Positions 23,901-35,509 of a stretch of DNA of 64,000 bases are shown here, piece after piece. The notes beneath the pieces were generated by a model that worked only from the letters and a program-made list of their open reading frames with translations, searched no databases and was not told the DNA's origin. The stretch covers positions 2,852,001 to 2,916,000 of the forward strand of contig JBBPUQ010000006.1 of the NCBI GenBank assembly GCA_038501195.1, given 5' to 3'. The translations under genes and the position numbers were made by a program. Origin of the DNA: Nemania diffusa (lineage: Eukaryota; Ascomycota; Sordariomycetes; Xylariales; Xylariaceae). Position 1 is the first letter of the stretch. Every line of letters begins with the position of its first letter.

Positions 23901-24700
23901 GTCTAGTACCCCTATTCACGATATAGAAACATAGGATATTTAATCCGACGTTGATATAATTTGAGAGCACTCACCCTAGCGTTGCCCATTTTATTATCAA
24001 TAACTATTTAGATGGATTGCTATGTTACGTAAAGGAATGTCCACTAAGAACAAAATAACAGATGTTATGGGATAGAATGGCGACGATATTCTACCACAAC
24101 ACTACTCTTCGAAAGTAGAATGTTGTCTATGTGGGAGCCCCGACCATCTGCCGCTATATACATATGGAACCGTGACAATAAGACTCCTGACACTTAGGGA
24201 GTACCGCCCTAGCATAGTATAGAATCTCCCACAACTCGAGCTATATGACTTCACTTACCCACCATAGTCGAGGTGTCTCCGTCTATGAACCTACGATGGT
24301 CCCATGTGTAACACCTACAAACATTCAAGGTCCCCCACCTTGATAACGTTCTACTTTTGTAGCAGTGTTGTGGTTTAGTGTTGCAGCTCTGTTCTGTGAC
24401 AGAGCCCAACATATACGGTTGTGTCGCGTAAGGCCCTTATATACCGTTAATTCAGTTACGGCGTCGTTTTTCCGTGATAGATTAACAGTAACTAAATCTA
24501 GTTTATTGTATAGAAACGCAGCAAGTGCAACTAACTAGATAGGGGCTTAGCATAGTTTCGAACTTGTATGTAGTCTTGTTGATAGCTATTTGAGCCGCCG
24601 TGCCATCGAGGTAGACGAGGTGTCCCCAAATCTGCTAACGTAGGCCCGACTATACAAGTCATCTGTACCAACTATAGCAGATACTTCTGTAGTATCGTGC
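20901..24700. other. AT-rich, probably RIP-degraded block
   Basis: The sequence becomes strongly AT-rich with very frequent TA dinucleotides and no long open frame. This is the usual appearance of repeat DNA after repeat-induced point mutation in Pezizomycotina. It includes the diverged direct repeats at 23698-24640. RIP is inferred from composition; no indices were computed. Confidence 0.55.
23698..24640. repeat. Two diverged direct copies of a ~0.33-kb sequence, ~600 bp apart
   Basis: The segment from 23698 (ATGGTCCCATATAGG...) aligns with that from ~24297 (ATGGTCCCATGTGTA...). Shared blocks include CCCACCTGAACAACGTTCT/CCCACCTTGATAACGTTCT, TTTAGCGTTACAATTCTGT/TTTAGTGTTGCAGCTCTGT, ATAGAAAC and, near the far end, ATCAATAACTATTT/GTTGATAGCTATTT. 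Many differences are C/T or G/A transitions, as RIP produces. A partial third match (GAGGTGTCCCC) lies near 24612. Whether these are LTRs, tandem units or a duplicated relic is open. Confidence 0.55.
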
Positions 24701-27700
24701 AGGGACTTAAGATATCTAGAAAGACCATCGTTGCGGAATGAAAGGGATGTTTCTTTGAAAGATCTCGACGTAGGCCGGCCGTATTGTATATTCAGGGGGG
24801 TTGCTAACGGGGGCCGCCTTGTCCTCCTACTCTCCCGGGGGCCTTGACTACTGTTCTAGAATGAACTTGAGACGCTCGAGTTGTACGGCTAGGTCACCGG
24901 TATGTTTTGGTCCTTGATCTGCGCTTAAGTCGGTGATAGGGCTGTTGGGACGCGTCGGATGTTTAGGATAGTAAGATAGGTGTATGCTAGTTCTCGGGTA
25001 GATCGACCGCGTCGTTCGTGCCATGTTCTGGATTAACCTTCGACATGCGGCCGCGTTAAGCCGTTTTCGGGTTTCTGTTCATTCTCGCCGACACAGATTA
25101 GAGTAGCTGTCAAGCCTCTATGTCTAAGCAACAGGGTAGAGAGATAATGTCGAGTCCGTGCTGGCAAAGTTCGGGATCACGTCGTAGCGCGCCACAGGGA
25201 CATACGAATGTCAATGTTAGGAAATTCCATAACAAGAAGACAAGGAGGTTGTGGCAGGTATTCTTTGCTTCGTCCTAGCTCGGGTGCTAGGTTGTTCGAC
25301 TCGATTTTCGTGCCCTATAGGAGGATACATTGTCAATATCGCCATGGACATATAGCCTCTAGAGGGGCTAGGTATTCTCGTGTTTGTTTATGCCAAAGAA
25401 AAGCTTCCAATGCTTTGTCAGATTGTTGTCAATGTCAAAATTAACCGTTACTATAGAGAAGCGCTTCGATAAGGCTGGTAGACTATTTGCCCAGGGGCCC
25501 ACGTTTACCTCTCAAGTGCTATGGCTCAGAAGCCGATAGGGGTAAAGCACCTGTAAGCGTAATCACTGTATTAAGTAGCATATTATAGTTGTCAAGGAAA
25601 TGAAAACTCTGCATTCTTGGGGGTTTACTGTACGTCTAAGCAATTGGGGGCCAAACTCATCAAAATTTTAATGTCATCCCCTGGGCCCAAATTTCGTACG
25701 GAACCTCAGAGTCAGTGAGCACCGATTCGTAATAGACGGTCTTTTGCGGCACAACTGGGCGCCTTGTCTAGGCAAGCGTACGGTGAGCGAGGGAGTTGTC
25801 CATTTCGGGGGCACATCGTCCAAAAATAGTGAGCAGCACACTGCAAGCTTCCCAATACATCTCAGTCAGTATGTACTTAACTTAGTGCCAACGGCTAAAT
25901 TTTCCTTGTGCACGTGGAGCCGGACGTGTACTATCCATAGGGCTGTTAGTTTCACGATGATCTAGCGCAGTTGGCCGGAGTGGTTAGGATATCCTGAGCT
26001 GCAGGGACTAATGCCAACGCCCTTGAGGCTCGATGGGGGTAGATCTAGCAAAGGAGGTTGCCTTCTTTAACTATGTAAGTAATTGGTGGGTAGGAACAAG
26101 TTGCGCTGGTATAGCCCGCGAGCCGTTTGGTTCCGAGGGAGTGGTAGCGAATGGTAATTCCCTTTCAGAGATTTGACAGGGTTGCTGAGAGGTACCATCG
26201 AGGTATCATTAATGTATCTTTTGTTAGTCTCACAGTCTTAAACTAAGATATAGTTAGCAACCAAGAACATTAACACTTACATGCCTTTGCTTTCATGTAG
26301 AACATAGCGAGTACGATATTGGGTTAAAACAAATAAACAGGCAGAGGGACATAAGACTCGATTCTTAGACATCACGAGACGTATGCAGGGCTGTTGACCT
26401 CAACGACAGTGACTGGTGCATGATAGACACCCCTAGAAGCCTGCAATGTTCATCGAACTGCCGATGTTTGCTGCAGGTTCTCAACCAACCTACCTAGTAG
26501 TGGCTTGAGCCGTAGCAATACACTATAGCCTGTCGAATACGGACTGTGATTAGTTCTCTCTTGGTCTTATATTATCTGGATGTAACCACCTCAAGCCAGG
26601 CAATGCAACATTGAGGCTCAAACAGCGCTGGCTTTTTACACATCGAACCACGACCCCCCTGATGGCGCTCTCGGCAATATGCTCATCTCGAATAACCCTA
26701 GCATATTGCTACACACCTGCGAATACCTGCAGTGGTGCGTGTGTAGCCGCCGAGACAGGCGAGGTAGCACCACTAAGAGAGAAGGGGGAAAGCGAACGCG
26801 AGTTGGGGGAGGCTGCATATTGTTCGAACCAACATACATACAGCGTAAGTTGCATGGAGCAGGGAACAAGGAGCTATTGCTGCTCGCCCGTTATATTCGT
26901 CTACCTTAAGAGACCTAGCCGAACTGACGTGATACTCCAATAAGCAGCAATTACTAGCTTAGATTGATAACGACATGCATCTCAATTGGGATGTAGATGG
27001 TCCGGTACATGAAGCCACCCAACAGAGCGGGTGTTGGCTTCAATGCCCCCCTCCCTCTTGTGCTCCTATGCGTGTTCTTGTTCTTGTTGGCCGGCGAACT
27101 GAGATGCAAGAGAACCCCGATAGGGCAAGTACCAGATCGTACCTCTGCACGAGCAGGTTCCCGCCCTGCACAGTAGCTGCTGCATATGGTATCTGCGGTT
27201 CGTTGGTGATGAGAACGACATGGTGTAAGTGTGTGGCCAATCCCGCTGTTGCCGCTTGTGCTGTACTCTGTACTAGCGGCGGCGGGGGGTGCTGGGTGGT
27301 TCCACCTTAGCGTATGGGGTACCTACAGCTGATAGACTTAGTGGCTGATAGCCTATACCCACCTATAGGTAGGTATGGTGGTCCGTGCTCACTGCTTAGG
27401 ACGGAAAAGAGCCGCATAGGAAGAAAAGGGGCTCGCAAGCACACTCCAAACAGAGGATGGGTACGATGGGTATCCGGCCCCGGCTCTCCGCATACCCATT
27501 CATGTTCCGAGGGGCCGGTGTATATATTCAACAAAGTCCGGGAGTGGGTTCCTCAACCGAGCTAGAGAAAGTAGTCCGTCTTCTCGGGATGATGCCTAAC
27601 TACACATAGCTTGACCCCGGTTGAGCTGGTCTGTCTCGGAACAGCCAATTGTCTACAAACAATGCATTAGATATGGTTTTATTAGAGATTTACGTGGAAT

Positions 27701-29500
27701 TCCCGGAATAGGCTCATTTTCTCACTCAAATCTCCGAATCTTCTAAGCTTCATCCACATCATCGCAGGCTTCAAACACCCATAGCTTACCCATCACTCAA
27801 GCATATAGCACCAGATATGTGTTAAAAGAATCTACGGTCAATACAGTTACATGGAACCCTAATTATAGATCTGTGTATAAACAACTGATGTGCTGGTAAA
27901 TCTTTGTCGACGCCAAGCGCCCTCTACGTCTACTAGTGAGGGTCGTGGGACAATAGGTGATCTTATCTATAAAGGGGCTTTTCTTTTAACAAAGGGCAGA
28001 TATTCATACCTCACTTTCGATATTGTATTCTCCGAAGCGTAGTTATTGAGCCCCTACTATTATTTCTAGATATACATCGCTATTTTTACCTTGAACCCAT
28101 CCTACGGTGCTCTAGTTCCCCTTTGGTCGTAACCGTCGACGCCTAGACCTTCAACTACAGGTATACAAAATATCGACAACTCTGACCAAATAAAAAAAGA
28201 AATAACTTGCTACCCCTCTTAATTACATAAAAATGTTTCTTTCTTTAATATTTTGGGTGTGTTTCCCGGGTCTTGGGTATCAGCTCGTTGCATGGCAAGG
28301 CTTCGGTAACGTGCCACCAACAGTTTGAGTTACCGATCGAGATCACACAAACTCATTCAATTATAGAGTGTATCATTGGCAGAGATACCTTCAATGGGCG
28401 TAGACATGAACTCAGATCGTTCTTCATTCCCACCCTGTCTCTCTAACACTACTGGTTACATTAAAAAAATGTTAGGCGTGCATTAGGGGTATGGCGGTAC
28501 CCCTAAAACTGTACAAAACCTGATCCAAGGCCGTAACACATCGTTAGCTACCACGAACAGAAAATGAAGCCCAAATACGAGTAGATCATTTAAAAAAGCA
28601 AATCTTATGTGCCGTCTATATCTCGACCTAGAATCCTATCTCTATGTCTAGTGTATGTTTGCCGATTACTATTTCGCCCTCTCGTGTCTGTGTGCCTTCG
28701 AGAGGCGAGGGCATCCTTATAGCAGTACAGCGCGGCTGCACTTCTATAGCACCTGCATTAGGCATCGATGTCGTGTAGTGCTGCCTAGCGGCCGTAATTG
28801 AGTCTCCGTCTCTTCATATATAGGTGCCTAAGAAGGGTCCTATCAACAAGTAATGTTCCCCTGCGGAACCTATCTCGAGATGGTAGCTAACACGAATCAC
28901 ATATCAACCTCTAATGTTGATTGAATTCTCATATTGACTACATTACTGCTGGGCCATTTTTGTAAGCGCGAGTTGACCTTCAATGAGGTTGCCCCCTATT
29001 ATCCCTCCCTTATCAACCGTCATATGCCTCGACAATGCAAATGAATACTAGCAATACCTGACGCTCCCTGAACTAACTCAATCATACTACGTTTAGCCTT
29101 CCGTCTTGTGTATCTCGATATAGAGTTCTTTTCGCATTTACTCACGGAAATGGGGCTGTTGGCGATCCTAGCCAGTTCGCCTCCACTGGGGCATCGCTCA
29201 ATCGCTATAACGTTGAAGGGCATCCCTTTAACATCGCAATTACCAAACAATAACTTATTAGTCAAAAGTAAGTATATATTTCTAATATTAGTCAGGTCAC
29301 CTAACTAATACTGCAATGGTGTCTCCGTCAGGGACCATGCCCCATCTTGTCTACATCTTAGGTAGTCTATCATAAGCACGAAGGCATATAAGCAACATAC
29401 GTAAGCAGCACGCCGACGCTACCGAGATAGGTTCGCATGCAAGGCAAGAGTTTACTATCTATAACTAAAGCAGCAGGGAAGAGGAGAGAGCGGTTCTAGT
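24701..29500. other. Gene-poor spacer
   Basis: Apart from the possible relic at 25024-24727, no gene is supported. Composition is mixed and includes AT-rich stretches around 27.6-29.3 kb. Short frames such as 26611-26943 and 27314-27565 lack recognisable motifs. Confidence 0.5.
24727..25024 (-). pseudogene. Decayed coding relic, unidentified
   Basis: Reading the minus strand from ATG 25024, a protein-like frame runs 59 codons to a TAG at 24848-24850 and then continues in the same frame with further stops. It includes DLAVQLERLKFILEQ before the first stop and NPPEYTIRPAYVEIFQRNIP after it. The order suggests the N-terminal part of a transposon or gene product. I do not recognise the family. 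It lies next to the diverged direct repeats. Confidence 0.25.
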
Positions 29501-30048
29501 AGAGTAGTGTGTCTTGTGATTGCTGGTTCATCATGCTGACTTTGATATAGCTCAGCAAGCAAGCTCAATCCCTACCACTTCATTTCCCGAGTGGGCGTCG
29601 CGTACCCAGATACCTACCTGCTACTAGACGCCCCATTCATTACTCGGAGAAAGAAGACGCAGAGTTCTTCTAATCTAATCTTGCCGCACTTTTTTTTACT
29701 TCGTGTTAGTATACACCGAATCTCATTGAAGAGTACCCGCAACATCGACGGCGGCGGCGGGTGTCGCCAAAGTCCATATATCATCACCCCATACAACTCC
29801 ATACAGTGTGCGGGCGGGTCGCCCGCCGCTCCCCGTTCGCTACCTTCGCGATTAGCTGGGTATATGCTGCGAGGCCGAGAACGCGCAGTATACAACGGAG
29901 AAGGATTATCGCTACACACAGCTCACCGACTTCTTAAAGCCTACGCCTGTTGCACGGCAGTTCTCGTGCACTCCTCCGAAAGGCAACTAACCAGGCTACT
30001 AGTAGACGGTCCGAGAAAATTTGCATCCAGGTCCTCTGTCGCAATCGA

Positions 30049-30219
30049 TGCTCTTCGCTCTGGGCGTCATCCTAGGACTCATACGACTCTCTATCCAGGC
30101 GTTCGAAGTTCTCTTGGGTACTTGAAGCTACCTGGGATGGTTTGTCGCAGGCTTCACCGCAGCTTTTCCTACCGTAGTTCTCGCGTCGAGGCCTACAGGA
30201 ATTATGGATTGCATCACAG
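30049..30219 (+). pseudogene. Possible membrane-protein relic with internal stop
   Basis: From the ATG at 30049 the + strand reads MLFALGVILGLIRLSIQAFE, then a TGA, then in the same frame YLGWFVAGFTAAFPTVVLAS before another stop. Two hydrophobic helices around one stop suggest a decayed integral membrane protein. There is no family assignment. Confidence 0.25.
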
Positions 30220-32968
30220 AGTGACACTCATCATCTACCGTGCCGCAAAGTTTTCAACATGATATCAAAGAGTTGGTATGGCATAGCCTCACAGGAGCCG
30301 CTCCTATTGCTGTTGCTGACAGCATTTCATTTTATTACGAAGTTTTTTTTTAACACTGACGTTGACTTACAAAAGACCAAGGGCTTGTCATCCTTCAAAG
30401 GCGACCTAGTACAGCTAGCTATACGAACCCATGTGCTAATAATCCTAAAGGACATTCTACCAGGGCAACGTCTGGCTAGGCCCTAGAGTCTCGGTAGCCT
30501 GAAGGAACCTACACATATCCAGAGGGTTGTTTGCCTACATATACCATACATACCTACCTATGTGGATTAGCGAGGATCTTACATACCGAAGCACCCGCAT
30601 AACTCCGTAGTAAGTACATGGAAAGTGCAGGCATACCCGTACTATAGCAGAGACCTGTGAATTAAATATTGGAGCCTAAAGAAGGCAACCAAGGCATCCT
30701 AACTAGGTAGGTATTACACTTACAGTCTCAGGTTTCTAACACAATGTCCGTCGCATAGCGATTAACACCTGCACTACCTATGTACGTAGGTATACCGAGC
30801 CAGCCCTTTTCTAATGGCTACCCCGCATGCAGGCGATTAATTCCCTGAGGATATGGCGCCAATGTGGTGTGGTATGAACCCACCCCTCCAAAATATTCCT
30901 ATCTCTAGCACACCGCGACGGTCGCCGAAGGTAATAATTCATCGGACGAACCCTTCTTCAGCTTGCATATTTCTTACCTACAGCCCCCCCAAATACGCCC
31001 GGCTTTGCCCTAGATACTAATATTCGCAGTTCAGCTGTCTCTCGCCTCTTCAGGCTGTTCAATAATTATGACTAGCAGGCTTGATTGATATAGATCTAGA
31101 TGTGGCTCCACGAAAATGCCATTCGGCGATACTACCCACCTACGTACTTTACAGCAAGGCATCTGACGCATTCAGCATGGCACATACGTAGTATACTGCA
31201 GCATGCAACTTGCTGTTCTGTTGCGATATTTAATCGAGCCCCTTCAGCGATTGCGCTTTCTTTTTTGAAAACCGGAACTCTTTATTCCTGGAGACCGGAA
31301 GTTCCAATGTGTAACCCGCTGGAGTCTATTGGACCAAAAGCTAGCTGTGCATCTCGTCGTAGACCGGTTCGAATTTCCGGCTTTCAGCCAGCTGTACAAG
31401 CATGGGTATGTACCAAGTATCGGATGAGCAGATCCAGTAGTAAGTGCATACAGAGCAGCTCCAGAAAGATCCGCGCTAAATTTTAGGCTCGTACAACACT
31501 ACACCTAATAAGGGAGGGCCTAGTGATGGGGTCTAGTGACCTTCCTTCGATCGATCGATAGTAAGTTAGGCCCCCCTTCCACCCCCTTCATTATATCACA
31601 GGTATAAGTAAAAGTGAATCACCCCCATCGAAAACGCCATTGCTACGCCCATACTTATGCGATCATATCTACGCATAGATTAGTATGTCTCAGCTGGCTG
31701 GAAAATGTTTAACCTTTTTGCACTAGTTCGGTGAATCTTATTTAGTATGGTAGTATTACACCTAGTTCCTAAGCAGAGCCTTATAATGACCCCATGCTCT
31801 CGCAGCGATTACCCTTCCTTCTCTAATATGCTATTAGAAGGCAGGTGGGGGCGCTGTCCTTACCGAGGTTGGAGCATCGTACGTAACATTATGTAGAAAC
31901 ACTTGTTACGACGCCATTGATCGGGTTGTAAGCGAGTGTCGACGTATTGAGTAAATATTGCGTGTTGAAAGCTACGCATGATGCGTTGGATGCCTCTTCT
32001 GCATTGAAGGTAGATGAATATGAGCGATGCGCTAATTCGAGTCGCAGTGTTGCTATTTCTAAGGAGGCTGGCTGGGTAATGACTATTCGGTCAGCATATC
32101 TATTCGTACTCCGTAGTAGGAAGAGATTAGGTAGGCAGCAGGACGCCAATCCTTCGAAAGGAGCTAAACCTCACCGTCTAGCATAGCGCTATCGGATCAG
32201 GCAAGTGATGCAACATCTGGAACTAGGTAGGTAGTTTTCAACTCATTTATTATAGAAGTAAACTGGGCAATCTATCCCCGCCACCATCTAGTTGTAGAAC
32301 CTCATATGATGTTATGTAGCCCCAGTGGGTGGTAAATTCAGGATTTTTAACTCACACTTGCCACGAGGCAACCATTTCCCTGCCATGTATCCTTCCAGTC
32401 CTTGTATTCGTCGCAAATCTCGTGCCTCCGTTATAAGTAGTCGACTGTAGTGGTTGCATTGCACGCATATCTCTTGGAAATTTCGTATGCCCCAGTGGCT
32501 GAGCTGTTTCACCCACACTTCGGACTTTTGAAGATTGTAATCCCACACAGCCCGAATAGGATGCATCAACATATAACACCTATCCGGTCTAGGGGGTTCG
32601 GGTGTATTGGAGAATATATGTATTTGCCACCTAGGCGATAATCGCTCGGGTTAACTGTGGCTGAACAGCAGAAGCGAGTGCGCTCTTGGCGGTACGGCTC
32701 TCCCATTATTTGGAAGCCTATCCAAGGCAACCAACCTATCAGCCCTAAGCACAAACTTGCTCGCTCTGGTGTTAAGTTAGCTCAATTGGATGAGTGAATC
32801 TCTAGCCTTATGATTGGTTAATCTAAGCTTGCACCGCGGCTTCAATCATCGAAAATGGGCACTTAGAATAGAATGCGTACCGAATTCATGAAATCGGATG
32901 AGCAGTGTTGAAGCCCTAGTCATCGCAACGGCATCCCCTATCGTCTATTACAATAGTTTATTTGAAAA

Positions 32969-33047
32969 GGGGGTCGATATCATGTACGCGTCGGTTCCAA
33001 TAGGGGATCGACATCAATCGACGCATACCTACGTGATATCAATCCCC
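32969..33047. repeat. Imperfect inverted repeat beside the Est1-like 3' end
   Basis: The left arm (~32969-32993) contains GGGGGTCGATATCATGTACG. The right arm (~33017-33047) is the imperfect complement, with CGACGCATACCTACGTGATATCAATCCCC content. The two share GATATCA-GTA-CGTCG and a GGGG end. It lies 19 bp beyond the Est1-like stop codon, so it could be in its 3' UTR or be a small foldback insertion. GTTATAACG is repeated just after it (33050 and 33064). Confidence 0.6.
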
Positions 33048-33065
33048 TGTTATAACGATCCCGTG

Positions 33066-35509
33066 TTATAACGTGGTTGCTGAGGGCACATCGATGTCCA
33101 TCTCATCCTCAGCAGCTCCTAGGACTTGCGACCCAGAATTAGATGCGTCAGAAATGTCCATGTCAGGGTCCTCGGAAACCCCCTTGATTTCTTTCTCGTG
33201 CTCAGGGAATACGCCAAAAGTATTCTCCTTTTCGTTGAATGTTAGCCCCTTCTTTGATTGAACGATCCTGTAGGCGAGCCAAAGTATTCTTTCCTTCCTA
33301 GCGTTCGTCATTGACGGCATCTCCAAATATTTCTCATCATCATCAATTTTAGTGTTCGAAAGCAGGTCTTGGGGATAGTCGGCAAACTCGAAGCCCTTGA
33401 GTATAAAATCCTCGGGTAGAGGATGGGGCGGATTATCTCTTTCCGGTGAAGGGTCCTCAATGTGGGACGGATCATCGCCCTCCTTTTGGGCATCCTCCGC
33501 CAGAGGACGGGTCAGATCAATGGTTTCTCTTGGAAACTTATCGCTACACATTTTTTTAATATCATGATCAGGTTGAAGGAGTTTGTTGAGCATGAGCGAG
33601 AGAAGCTTCCAGGGAAATTGGCGCTCAAGATGTTGTAAAGCGTTAGGAAGTCGTGTAAGATATACCATAAACGCCATCACAACGTGGGTATAGGGCAACA
33701 CGTTCGCATCGTTCCACCGACGGAAGACTACCTCATGCGTTCCCATGGCAAGGTGAAGGGCATCTTCGAAGTCCTTCGACGACTTGAAAGTGCTGGCCCC
33801 TGAATTTAAACCTTGAGCTTGATTCTCAGCATTCTGGCTACGAATCAACCCCATAATGCCAGTTTCTTCCCTCCCATACGACAAGATAGCACAGCAATTA
33901 GCGGTGGCGATGTAGTATCCTGCCTCCTTCCAATTATCCGTGTTTCGGTCGATGTGGCTATCTAATGAACCTAGAAACTCGCTGACGACGGGGCGGAAGT
34001 TGATTATCTGCTTACGGCTGAACAAAATTGCATGAGCCTTAACAAATGCTACATCAATAGGATTAAGTCGAGCGTGTTGATAGCCACCCATACTAATAAT
34101 CGGATCAAATAAAGTCATAATGGATTCTTTGGTCGAAGCGAAAGGAATGGGGACGCAAAGAGACTTCACATAATAAAAAAGTTGCTGAAGAGCATTGGGG
34201 CGCGCCAGAATGGCGAGGTGGTGGTAGAGGCGCCCCGTCGTTGGCGCCTTGTCGGAAGCTTTCGAGTACCAATGTCGCGAAACTGAAGTCCAAACTTCTC
34301 TATCTCTGATATCTTCATCTTCGATCGCCATTCTGTTTGCTAGAAGTTAGAAATGAAATTAAATAAACCCGTTGACATTACCTGTATCTTCCTAAATCTC
34401 CTAGACATTCGATCCATGTGTCTTCGAAAGCCGGCACCGTCTCGTATAATAAGGCCATCATAGAATAAGCCAAGTATATAAATGTCAACATATGCTCGAG
34501 AGACACAGGCAGACGATGCCGCAACAACTCGAGAAAGCTATGTATGCCATGACGCCACATCCTAGCTGGCATAGCATACTTTGAAGCTAGTCGTTTTAAA
34601 GCCTGGTTTGCTGCCGGATGCTGAGATGCCAAGAAGAAATCATGATGCTCATGTAACAGAGTACGGTGAAGAGCAATCAAGGCTTGCCATTGATCATTAT
34701 TAAGTCTGACATCGCTCTGGGATGATTGAGCATTGTCTACTTCAATGCACTTAGACTCAACCATCATCAGCCCAGCATATATACCCTTGACTTCGGCTAC
34801 TAGCTGCTCCTGGCTGATGGGGCGAGTCTCGGGCTGTTTGATAAGTCGGAGTGATCCTTCCTCCGCCGGAGGGTCAGCTCTTTTAGGCGTTGCCGTGGGA
34901 CTAGAAGGTTTAGATGAGGATGGCTTTGTCATATAAGTCGATGATGAAGGGGCCTGCTCGGGATTCCAAAGCTTGCCTTGTTTGTAGCCTCTTCCAACAA
35001 AGTCAGGGTCATGAGTATGTGACTGATGTTGAGCTCGGGATCTTTTTGGCGGACTACTTGACCGAGCCTTGGATTGGTCAGCAGGGGTGGTCACAGGAGC
35101 TTTACGTCTTTTATTTGAACTGGAGCCAGCATCGTCGAGAGCGCCTGTTACTGCCCCAGATGAGCTCCCACCTCCTCCCGGGTCTCTTGTGGACAGAGGC
35201 ACCTGGGCGGGGCCAGCAGGCTCATCTGCCTGGGCACCAAGTGGTCTTTTTAAAAGTGTTAGCTTATACATCTAGCTTAAGGGGCTCTACTATGAATAAG
35301 TACCGGCGGTTTTTGACATCGCGTATAATAGTATTGAGATCTTTTCCTTCTATATAATCTCCGTGTTTTGACTTAAAATGTTCGTGTATCCGATCATTGG
35401 TAGAAGGAAATGCATCGTTGCAGCCAGACACTGGACACGTGACCCGCGATGTCTGGCGTAAATGACTAATAAAAGAGGCTGCAAGAGGCGGGTCTTTTCG
35501 GCCCGTCAT
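33066..35509 (-). CDS. Est1-type DNA/RNA-binding protein with N-terminal zinc finger
   Basis: Exons 35509-35304, 35245-34382 and 34332-33066 give 778 aa. Intron 1 (35303-35246, branch GCTAACA) joins KNRR to PLGAQADEP. Intron 2 (34381-34333, 49 nt, donor GTAATG) joins GDLGRYR to MAIEDEDIR. Residues 25-49 hold a C2H2-like finger, CPVSGCNDAF...HEHFKSKH. A disordered Ser/Pro/Lys-rich region follows (~75-200). A helical region then leads to the hallmark Est1/SMG5-7 segment (~340-450): CLGDLGRYRMAIED, WYSKASDKAPTTGRLYHHLA, NALQQLFYYVKSLCVPIPF. The C-terminus is acidic. Family members bind telomerase or act in nonsense-mediated decay through 14-3-3-like and helical repeats. No PIN domain is present, so it is not SMG6-like. 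Telomere versus NMD role cannot be decided here. Confidence 0.8.

Larger units (their letters stand above)
29501..33065. other. Gene-poor spacer
   Basis: A 223-codon frame at 29591-30262 looks spurious in composition. A different frame inside it carries a possible membrane-protein relic, listed separately. The rest (30.3-33.0 kb) contains TAGGTA-type words and short frames without motifs. An inverted repeat sits at 32969-33047. Confidence 0.5.

Noticed and set aside
25966..26045. tRNA-like string (TTGGCCGGAGTGGTTAGG ... GGCTCGATGGG) resembling A and B boxes of a Leu/Ser tRNA
   Set aside because: The A box has an extra base, the B box is degenerate, and no acceptor or anticodon stem pairing could be built.
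29591..30262. 223-codon plus-strand open frame
   Set aside because: The composition is not protein-like. A different frame within it carries the more convincing hydrophobic relic.
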